From Fidelibacterota bacterium (lineage in GTDB: Bacteria; Fidelibacterota; UBA2242; JAFGTP01): 7,664 nucleotides of DNA. This document shows, one piece after another, positions 1-5,689 of the stretch (position 1 is the first letter of the stretch; every line of letters starts with the position of its first letter). Below the pieces are notes generated by a model. The model was not told where the DNA came from, ran no database searches, and saw only the letters and a list, made by a program, of their open reading frames with translations. The position numbers and the translations under genes were made by a program. The stretch spans positions 1 through 7,664 of the forward strand of contig JAIPJV010000090.1 in assembly GCA_021734005.1 (NCBI GenBank), read 5' to 3'.

Positions 1-678
1 GGCGATTACAGTGTCGGGCATTTGGCCCGTTTCCTCAAGAATCTGATGACGGGCTTCCTGCCCGATGACGCTCTGAAAATAGGCTACCATTTCAGGAAAA
101 GGATGGGGGCCCAGAACTGAGCCCAGCAAATAATGAGTTGTCTCCACACTGCTGCTCCAGTCCCGCAAAGCAGCATTAATAGCGTCTTTGAGAGTTTTTG
201 TGCCCGAAATCACTGGAGTAACTTTAGCGCCCATGAGTTCCATGCGAAATACATTAGGCTCCTGGCGCTGCATGTCTTTCTTGCCCATATAAATTTCGCA
301 TTCCAGGCCTAGTTTTGCGCAGGCTGTTGCTACTGCCACACCGTGCTGTCCGGCTCCAGTCTCAGCGATAATTCTGGTTTTGCCCATTTTTTTTGCTATG
401 AGAGCCTGGCCTAATGCATTGTTAATTTTGTGAGCGCCTGTATGATTGAGATCTTCCCGTTTCAAATAGATCTGAGCACCTACGTCTTTACTGATCTGGG
501 GACAATAGGTAATTGGTGAAGGTCGCCCCACATATTTTTGAAGCAAAACAGAAAAATCCTTCTGAAACTGATCATCTTTTTTAATTTTGTTAAAATTTTG
601 CTCCAGTTCACTGATAGCCGGCATCAGCAGTTCAGAAACAAAACGGCCGCCATATTTTCCATAATATCCTTTTGTCAT
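1..678 (-). CDS. trpB: Tryptophan synthase beta chain, N-terminal 226 residues (runs off the left edge)
   Basis: TrpB condenses indole with L-serine to make L-tryptophan, using pyridoxal phosphate (PLP), in a cytosolic complex with TrpA. I translated this frame by hand. It opens MTKGYYGKYGGRFVSE and stays open to position 1, with the last codon ending exactly at the edge. The PLP-lysine motif HTGAHKIN lies at residues 79-86 (Lys84). AETGAGQHG at 105-113 carries the catalytic glutamate Glu106. GRPSP at 51-55 and the stretch around RQEPNVFRMELMGA are typical of the main TrpB1 type. The family is about 390-400 residues, so roughly 40% lies outside. The ATG at 678 has a GAGG Shine-Dalgarno sequence at 686-689, seven bases upstream. 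The gene follows trpCF after 37 bases and is surely cotranscribed with it. trpA probably follows. Identification is very secure. Confidence 0.97.
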   Translation of the reverse strand, partial: MTKGYYGKYGGRFVSELLMPAISELEQNFNKIKKDDQFQKDFSVLLQKYVGRPSPITYCPQISKDVGAQIYLKREDLNHTGAHKINNALGQALIAKKMGKTRIIAETGAGQHGVAVATACAKLGLECEIYMGKKDMQRQEPNVFRMELMGAKVTPVISGTKTLKDAINAALRDWSSSVETTHYLLGSVLGPHPFPEMVAYFQSVIGQEARHQILEETGQMPDTVIA

Positions 679-715
679 TTTTATACCTCACGATTTTTTA
701 TTTGTTTTAATTTAT

Positions 716-2083
716 TCATTTATTACCCAGAATTTTTTGCAGTAATTTTTTGTCCTTTATTCCGGGCTCCTTTTCGACTCCGGAATTAATATCAAGAGCA
801 TAGGGTTGAAAACTTATAGCCCGGGAAATATTATTGGGATTTACGCCACCGGCCAGGAATATTTTCTTTTCAGGAAATTTTTGCAAAACATTCCAGTCAA
901 AAGTTTCTCCTGTCCCACCATATTTATCCGGATGAAATGTATCCAAAAGCACAAAATAACTCCTGTACTTTTTTATTTTTGATTTTATTTCTGATTTGCT
1001 TTCAACTTGGAAAGCTTTGATAATATTACCGCTCAGGCGTGCTACATAATCTGGCGATTCATTACCGTGCAATTGTAAATAATCCAGTCCACAGTTTTCT
1101 CTGATCTCCTTTACTCTCCTGATATCAGCATTAACAAAAACACCTACAGTTTTAATTTCAGGATAATGGCTTTTGATTTTTTTGATAATTGGACTGGCAT
1201 TTTGCGGATCAATAAAGCGGGGCGATTTTTCATAAAATATAAAACCCAGAAAATCAGCTCCTAAACGTGCACACAAATTGGCATCTGAAAAATTAGTCAG
1301 GCCACAAATCTTTATTTTTGGCCTTAGAAGAGCATCAATTTTGGCTGCTGGATCAGAACTAGCCATAATTGCGCTGCCAATCAACATGGCGTCGGCAAGA
1401 TTCTTCACCTTGTGGACGTCTTTAGAATCGAGAATTCCGGATTCAGTTACCAGCACTTTTTCGTTGGCAATTTTTTGGGATAATTGTCGGGTGATGTTGA
1501 GATCAATTTCCATATTTGCCAGATTTCGGTTATTGATGCCGATTATATCAGCATTTTCAGGCAATTTTTTAATGTCGGATTCATTATGAATCTCTACCAG
1601 GCAATCCATTCCATATTGTTGGGCTAGGTCAATATATTTTTTAATTTGCCTTCGTGATAAAATTCTGGCGATTAGCAAAATTGCATCAGCACCAAAATAG
1701 CGGGCCTCATAAATTTGATAATCATCAATAACAAAATCTTTTCGCAGGATAGGTTTCTTTGTTTGAGAACTTATTTGTTGAAGTTCCTCCAGACTGCCAG
1801 CAAAATATTTCTCGTCAGTCAGAAATGAAATAGCATTTACATTAGGATTTTGATCATATATTTTTATGATCTGCTCGATATCCAGGTCAGGCCTGATTGG
1901 GCCTCGGGAGGGTGATTTGCGTTTAACTTCAGCGATCAAATTGATCCCCGGCCCCTCCTTGAGCGCCTTCTTAAAATTTTTACTGGAAGGCGCAATTTTT
2001 TGCTTAATTATTTCCAGAGGCAACTTGCTTTTATGTTGTTCTACTTCCAGTTTTTTATTGGCAAGAATTTTATCGAGAATCAT
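716..2083 (-). CDS. trpCF: Bifunctional indole-3-glycerol-phosphate synthase / phosphoribosylanthranilate isomerase (TrpC-TrpF fusion)
   Basis: This single 455-residue protein catalyses two consecutive steps in the cytosol: isomerisation of phosphoribosylanthranilate to CdRP (TrpF), then ring closure to indole-3-glycerol phosphate (TrpC). Residues 1 to about 254 are the TrpC barrel: AEVKRKSPSRG (Glu52, Lys54), LRKDF with Lys115, LVEI with Glu164, IGINNRNL at 181-188, and TESG with Glu215. Residues from about 256 are the TrpF barrel: KICGLT with catalytic Cys260, FYEKSPRFI, VGVFVN, LQLHG, LLDT with Asp381, GGTGETFDW at 389-397, and DINSGVE near the end. All key residues are present in both halves, so both activities are expected. 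The ATG start overlaps the trpD stop as ATGA and has AGGTGG at 2088-2093. The fusion is also known from E. coli and relatives and from coryneforms; many other bacteria keep the two genes separate. Confidence 0.97.
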   Translation of the reverse strand: MILDKILANKKLEVEQHKSKLPLEIIKQKIAPSSKNFKKALKEGPGINLIAEVKRKSPSRGPIRPDLDIEQIIKIYDQNPNVNAISFLTDEKYFAGSLEELQQISSQTKKPILRKDFVIDDYQIYEARYFGADAILLIARILSRRQIKKYIDLAQQYGMDCLVEIHNESDIKKLPENADIIGINNRNLANMEIDLNITRQLSQKIANEKVLVTESGILDSKDVHKVKNLADAMLIGSAIMASSDPAAKIDALLRPKIKICGLTNFSDANLCARLGADFLGFIFYEKSPRFIDPQNASPIIKKIKSHYPEIKTVGVFVNADIRRVKEIRENCGLDYLQLHGNESPDYVARLSGNIIKAFQVESKSEIKSKIKKYRSYFVLLDTFHPDKYGGTGETFDWNVLQKFPEKKIFLAGGVNPNNISRAISFQPYALDINSGVEKEPGIKDKKLLQKILGNK

Positions 2084-3096
2084 ACTGCCACCTGCTGGAT
2101 TAAAGCTTCCAGTTTACTTTTTGCCTGACCGGAGTCAATGGTTTTTTGGGCTAATTCAACACCAGCTTGCGGATCATCTACTTTTCCTGCAGCCAGCAAT
2201 CCATAGGCTGCATTGAGAACAACAATATCCCGGGCTGGACTTTGTTTTCCTTCCAGAATTGATCTAACAATAGCCGCATTTTGATTGGCATCGTCGCCTT
2301 TGATTTCAGAAAAGGGCGCTCGTTCCAATCCAAAATCTTCAGGTTTTATGTGATAAGTACTGACCTGACCATTATTGAGTTCTGAAACTTTTGTCGGCCC
2401 GGTAATTGTAATTTCATCAAGATTGTCCTCACCATGGACAACAAAAGCACGGCTTTCGCCCAATTTATCCAGAACATGAGCAATAGGGACGGTCAATTTA
2501 TCATCAAATACACCCATAACCTGAGCAGTCGCACCAGCCGGATTTGTAAGCGGCCCTAAAATATTGAAGACCGTTCTTACACCGAGTTCTCGACGAGGAC
2601 CAATTGCATATTTCATAGCCTTGTGTAGAATTGGCGCATACAAAAAACCGATATTAATCTCTTTTATACTTTGGGCGACAATTTTCGGCGTGACATCCAG
2701 GTTTACGCCCAATTCTTCCAAAACATCAGCACTCCCACATTTTGATGAAGCTGCTCGATTGCCATGTTTGGCGACCTTTACTCCAGCGGCTGCAATCACA
2801 ATTGCCGCAGTAGTTGAAATATTAAAAGTGTCGGTTCCTGTGCCACCTGTACCGCAAGTGTCGAGGATAACATCTTTATTTCCGTCCACTTCTATACGAG
2901 TTGCCTTGGCCCGCATAACTCGGGCGCAGGCTGTGATTTCTTCGACTGTCTCACCTTTGGTTGCCAATGCTGTCAAAAATCCACCTATTTGAGAATCAGT
3001 ACATTCACCGCTCATAATATGGTTCATAACCTCTTCAGCTTCTTGAATGGTCAAATCCTGATTATTAATTACTTTATTAATTTGCTTTTGAATCAT
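2080..3096 (-). CDS. trpD: Anthranilate phosphoribosyltransferase
   Basis: TrpD transfers the phosphoribosyl group of PRPP to anthranilate, the second committed step of tryptophan synthesis. The 338-residue protein shows the full family signature. The PRPP-binding glycine loop with CGTGGTGTDTFN is at about 81-92, KHGNRAASSKCGSAD at about 110-124, GPRRELGVRTVFN followed by LGPLTNP at about 166-186, and VHGEDNLDE at about 220-228. I chose the ATG at 3096 over a GTG at 3132 in the same frame. The ATG is preceded by a strong GGAGGA site, and its product begins MIQKQINKVI, which matches the usual TrpD N-terminus. The GTG version would add 12 unusual residues and has only a weak site. With the chosen start it overlaps the end of trpG by 20 bases and meets trpCF in an ATGA overlap. 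It contains no tryptophan. Confidence 0.96.
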   Translation of the reverse strand: MIQKQINKVINNQDLTIQEAEEVMNHIMSGECTDSQIGGFLTALATKGETVEEITACARVMRAKATRIEVDGNKDVILDTCGTGGTGTDTFNISTTAAIVIAAAGVKVAKHGNRAASSKCGSADVLEELGVNLDVTPKIVAQSIKEINIGFLYAPILHKAMKYAIGPRRELGVRTVFNILGPLTNPAGATAQVMGVFDDKLTVPIAHVLDKLGESRAFVVHGEDNLDEITITGPTKVSELNNGQVSTYHIKPEDFGLERAPFSEIKGDDANQNAAIVRSILEGKQSPARDIVVLNAAYGLLAAGKVDDPQAGVELAQKTIDSGQAKSKLEALIQQVAV

Positions 3097-3664
3097 TGAT
3101 TCCTCCAATAATATTTTCGATAATTTTTCCACCTGTTGGAGTCAAAATACTCTCGGGATGAAATTGAACTCCGTAAAGAGGATATTCTTTATGCCAGATT
3201 GCCATTGGAATTCCCCTGATCTCAGCAGCTAGAGTAAATTCTGAAGGGAGCCGGGCAGCATATAGAGAATGATAACGACCAACCTGAATTGGGCTGTCAA
3301 TATTTCGAAAGAATCCTCTTTGATTGTGTTCAACTATACTGGCTTTGCCATGGAAAATTTCACTGCATTCAGAAACCTGGCCGTTAAATGCTTCAACCAG
3401 ACACTGAAATCCAAGACAAATACCCAGTATTGGAATTTTCTGGTAATATTTTTTAATTATATCAAGGCAAATACCAGCATCTTGGGGAGTCGCCGGTCCA
3501 GGACTGAGAACAATTATCTCGACTTCAAAATCTTTTATTACCTGATCAATTGTGGTCATAGGAGTGTTATTTCGATAAACTTTGACATTATTGTTTCTTT
3601 TTGCAAATTCTTCAACAAGATTATAAGTAAATGAATCAAAATTATCTATAAACAGAACATTCAT
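3077..3664 (-). CDS. trpG: Anthranilate synthase component II (glutamine amidotransferase)
   Basis: This class I glutamine amidotransferase of 195 residues hydrolyses glutamine and delivers ammonia to TrpE for making anthranilate from chorismate. The start MNVLFIDNFDSFTYNLV is classic TrpG/PabA. The catalytic triad is visible: nucleophile Cys83 in GICLGFQ, His169 in VQFHPES, and Glu171. LSPGPATP at 53-60 forms the oxyanion-hole region, and HGK and RYHSL are the other conserved stretches. Phe86 stands where many TrpG proteins have His (GxCLGHQ), a conservative oddity away from the triad. The ATG overlaps the trpE stop as ATGA and has AGGAGG at 3669-3674. Placement directly after trpE supports TrpG over a folate-only PabA, although such subunits can serve both enzymes. 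It is not fused to trpD, unlike in E. coli. Confidence 0.96.
   Translation of the reverse strand: MNVLFIDNFDSFTYNLVEEFAKRNNNVKVYRNNTPMTTIDQVIKDFEVEIIVLSPGPATPQDAGICLDIIKKYYQKIPILGICLGFQCLVEAFNGQVSECSEIFHGKASIVEHNQRGFFRNIDSPIQVGRYHSLYAARLPSEFTLAAEIRGIPMAIWHKEYPLYGVQFHPESILTPTGGKIIENIIGGINDSKAN
3101..3106 (-). promoter_or_regulatory. Ribosome binding site that decides the trpD start
   Basis: On the minus strand this reads GGAGGA, ending four bases before the ATG at 3096. It lies inside the 3' end of trpG, as expected for translationally coupled genes. No comparable site precedes the in-frame GTG at 3132. Confidence 0.8.
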
Positions 3665-5280
3665 TTGGCCTCCTTATTGACATTTTCATAATCTATATCA
3701 ATTTCCAGGGCTTCCAGACAGGCAGAAGCTTTCTTTATAGTTTCCTGCCATTCTTTTTCCGGATCAGAATCGTGCACAATTCCGGCGCCAACTCTGATGT
3801 AGGCTTTCTTATTTTTAAAACGCATTGAGCGAATAACAATGCAGGAATCAAAATCACCACCGGGAGTAAAATAACCAACTGCGCCTCCATAAAATCCCCG
3901 TTTTGTCTTTTCATATTTTCGCAATAATTTCATGGCTTCAATTTTGGGTGCTCCCGTCAATGTTCCCATATTCATAGAAGCCAAATAGGCGTGGAGGGCA
4001 TCGAGATCATCTTTTAGAATTCCGGAAACATTGCTGACCAGATGCTGAACATGAGAGTATTTCTCAATAATAAGTGGCTCATCAACATAGCGACTTCCAG
4101 TTTTGCTGACCCGGGCAACATCATTCCTGGCCAGATCAATCAGCATTGTATGCTCAGCTTGCTCCTTGGGATCGAGTTTCAATTCCAGTTCGTAGCGGGA
4201 ATCCAGATCCCGGTCAATTTTGCCATTAATTAATCCCCTTGGTTTGGTACCGGCAATCGGTCGAATTTCAACCTTCTTTTCATCTTGACCCTCAACCCGG
4301 ACAAACATTTCTGGACTGGCTCCCAGCAGACATCCTTCTTCGTCCTTGATATAAAACATATATGGACTGGGATTTATTTCCCGCAGACGGGAATAAACAT
4401 AATAAGGTGGCAAGTCACTTTTTGCTGTAATTGTTCGGGAAAGAACGGCCTGAAAAATATCGCCTTTGCGAATATGCTGTTTTAATTGTTTGACCCGGTC
4501 TATAAATTCCGCTCGGGATGTGTCGGTTGAAATGGGAGGCTTTTTATGACCAGGGATTTGAATTTCGGGATCTTTACCAGCCAGATGCTCTTCATATTCA
4601 TTAATCTTTTTTATACAATCAATGTAAAGTTGATCACGATCCTGCTCTGTTATGAGAGCATTAGCCAGGATGAGCATTTCACCTTTTGTATGATCCATGA
4701 CAAATAAGTTGTCAACATAATACATTTCATAATCAGGATCCTGGATAATATCTTTTTGAGCAGCAGGTAAATCTTCAAATTGGTCGATCATATCATAACT
4801 AATTGCGCCAAACAGACCACCATATTGGCTAAATTGGTCTGTTTGGGGAGTGAATTTGTTGTTAATTGTCCGAAGTAATTCAAAATGATTTCGTGATTTT
4901 AAGCGTTCTTCTTCATTCAGAATGTTTTTTTCCGGTTTTAAAACGCCTATAATAGATCGATCAGTATGTTTGAGCTGCTCGCAAAAAGCCAGATCGTCGT
5001 ACAATTCACCCAGAAAAAAATTACCAGTAGGATTCAGAGCAGTGACCTGAAATTTTTTGCCTTGCCCGGTGACTTTTAAACAGGGATTAATAGCACCGAT
5101 ACTGCGCTCTCCATATTTGCTGACAATATCTGCTGATTCTAGCAAAAGGCTATTTTCTCGTCGGCCGTAATCTGTCAGACGGCTAAAATAGGAAACTGGA
5201 TCGGGGAAATTGTCAAAATTTCTCACAATGCTGACCATTTCTCCCTTTTTGGCATTTTTTATTTTTTGATAATCGTTCAT
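3661..5280 (-). CDS. trpE: Anthranilate synthase component I
   Basis: TrpE converts chorismate plus ammonia (from TrpG) to anthranilate and pyruvate, the first and feedback-controlled step of the pathway. The 539-residue protein resembles the enterobacterial form in length and wording. LLLESADI at 45-52 includes the LLES segment that binds inhibitory tryptophan. GGLFGAISYD at 154-163 and FEDLP follow. The chorismate-binding domain contains GDIFQAVLSR (273-282), NPSPYMFY (303-310), PIAGT (341-345), RDLDSRYELELKLDPKE, DLARND (382-387), MNMGTLTGAPK (436-446), GGAVGY and VGAGIV (497-502). The ATG at 5280 has AAGGAG at 5289-5294. It is the first structural gene of the operon, 30 bases beyond the attenuator. 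One Trp residue (511) is present. PabB is unlikely given the LLES motif and the neighbours. Confidence 0.97.
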   Translation of the reverse strand: MNDYQKIKNAKKGEMVSIVRNFDNFPDPVSYFSRLTDYGRRENSLLLESADIVSKYGERSIGAINPCLKVTGQGKKFQVTALNPTGNFFLGELYDDLAFCEQLKHTDRSIIGVLKPEKNILNEEERLKSRNHFELLRTINNKFTPQTDQFSQYGGLFGAISYDMIDQFEDLPAAQKDIIQDPDYEMYYVDNLFVMDHTKGEMLILANALITEQDRDQLYIDCIKKINEYEEHLAGKDPEIQIPGHKKPPISTDTSRAEFIDRVKQLKQHIRKGDIFQAVLSRTITAKSDLPPYYVYSRLREINPSPYMFYIKDEEGCLLGASPEMFVRVEGQDEKKVEIRPIAGTKPRGLINGKIDRDLDSRYELELKLDPKEQAEHTMLIDLARNDVARVSKTGSRYVDEPLIIEKYSHVQHLVSNVSGILKDDLDALHAYLASMNMGTLTGAPKIEAMKLLRKYEKTKRGFYGGAVGYFTPGGDFDSCIVIRSMRFKNKKAYIRVGAGIVHDSDPEKEWQETIKKASACLEALEIDIDYENVNKEAK

Positions 5281-5310
5281 ATTTTGGGCTCCTTTTTGGA
5301 AAATAGATAT

Positions 5311-5344
5311 AAAAAAAACCGCCTATCCTTTCGGATAAGCGGTT
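5311..5344 (-). terminator. Attenuator terminator of the trp operon
   Basis: On the minus strand this reads AACCGCTTATCC, loop GAAA, GGATAGGCGGTT, then a run of T. The stem has 12 consecutive pairs, one of them G-U, closed by a GNRA tetraloop and followed by eight U. It lies 28 bases after the trpL stop and 30 bases before trpE, the standard position for an attenuator. On the plus strand there is no T run after the hairpin, so it should act only on trp transcription. Confidence 0.95.
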
Positions 5345-5372
5345 AATAATCAAAAATTTATGCTAAATTATT

Positions 5373-5468
5373 TTAAGTTACCACAGGAATCCGAAAGGCT
5401 GACTTCTTATCTGCTAGCCACTGCCACCACCAGTTATTGAGTTTGATATCTTTCGGATTCATATTCAT
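5373..5468 (-). CDS. trpL: trp operon leader peptide (31 residues, four tryptophans)
   Basis: The peptide begins MNMNPKDIKLNNWWWQW, continues LADKKSAFRIPVVT, and ends at TAA. Trp codons occur at positions 13, 14, 15 and 17, four in 31 codons, while the biosynthetic proteins of the same operon have zero or one each. Its role is regulatory: ribosome progress over the UGG codons reports charged tRNA-Trp. The mRNA itself carries pairing segment 1 (5450-5460, codons 3-7) and segment 2 (5387-5398, codons 24-28). No clear Shine-Dalgarno sequence precedes either the ATG at 5468 or the second in-frame ATG at 5462, so the exact start is open. The Trp run and its exact fit with the attenuator make the call firm despite the short length. 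Confidence 0.92.
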   Translation of the reverse strand: MNMNPKDIKLNNWWWQWLADKKSAFRIPVVT

Positions 5469-5479
5469 AAGTGCAGTAA

Positions 5480-5509
5480 TTTATAACATTATCAATAAAA
5501 GTAAAACAA
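5480..5509 (-). promoter_or_regulatory. Possible trp operon promoter (weak)
   Basis: A TATAAA at 5480-5485 with TTGTTT 18 bases upstream (5504-5509) could be a -10/-35 pair, but it would place the RNA start only a few bases before the trpL ATG. An alternative is TATTTT at 5527-5532 with TTGATA at 5551-5556, also an 18-base spacer, giving a leader of roughly 50 bases. The region is so AT-rich that chance matches are expected. I recognise no TrpR-type operator and no T-box. Confidence 0.3.
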
Positions 5510-5623
5510 AATTTATTGTGAATTTCAAAATATGATTTAACACTTTTATTTATCAATATTTATTAGAATAATTAATAATTATGCCATCAGGAGTAGATAA
5601 TTAAATAATGTTTTATTTTATTT

Positions 5624-5651
5624 TTTTCAATGTTTTGGTAATAAATACAAT
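5624..5651 (+). promoter_or_regulatory. Possible promoter of the divergent membrane-protein gene (weak)
   Basis: TTTTCA at 5624-5629 and TACAAT at 5646-5651 are separated by 16 bases and lie about 40 bases before the ATG at 5690. The rest of the AT-rich spacer between the two divergent transcripts (about 5557-5623) shows no gene, RNA or clear repeat. Confidence 0.3.
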
Positions 5652-5678
5652 ATTTTATAGATTTAAGCATTACTCAGC

Positions 5679-5682
5679 GAGG
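5679..5682 (+). promoter_or_regulatory. Ribosome binding site that decides the start at 5690
   Basis: GAGG ends seven bases before the ATG at 5690, good spacing for initiation. A TTG two codons upstream (5684) is only one base away from the site, too close to be used, so the ATG is preferred. Confidence 0.7.
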
Positions 5683-5689
5683 TTTGGAT

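Larger units (their letters stand above)
5311..5468 (-). promoter_or_regulatory. Ribosome-mediated trp attenuator (alternative RNA folds)
   Basis: Three segments compete. Segment 1 (5450-5460, RNA GAAUCCGAAAG) is an exact 11-base complement of segment 2 (5387-5397, CUUUCGGAUUC). Segment 2, taken as 5389-5398 (CCUUUCGGAU), is an exact 10-base complement of segment 3 (5327-5336, AUCCGAAAGG). Segment 3 spans the tip of the terminator hairpin, so pairing 2:3 prevents the terminator. Inferred behaviour: a ribosome stalled at Trp codons 13-17 leaves segment 2 free, 2:3 forms and trpE is transcribed. With enough tryptophan the ribosome reaches the stop codon, 11 bases past segment 2, and covers part of it, so the terminator forms. 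Without translation, 1:2 forms and the terminator again wins. The pairings are seen directly; the switching is by analogy with enteric trp operons. Confidence 0.9.

Noticed and set aside
538..789. Plus-strand open frame across the trpB/trpCF junction
   Set aside because: It lies opposite two solid genes, and its Phe/Ile-rich product is typical of an antisense shadow in AT-rich DNA.
3097..3132. Upstream GTG start for trpD adding 12 residues
   Set aside because: There is no good ribosome site before 3132, whereas the ATG at 3096 has GGAGGA and gives a typical TrpD N-terminus.
5281..5560. T-box, TRAP-binding or TrpR-operator control of the trp operon
   Set aside because: I found no T-box consensus, no series of spaced GAG/UAG triplets and no TrpR-like palindrome; the leader-peptide attenuator explains the region.
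5684..5689. TTG start two codons before the ATG of the membrane-protein gene
   Set aside because: It lies one base from the GAGG site, too close for initiation; the ATG at 5690 has seven-base spacing.
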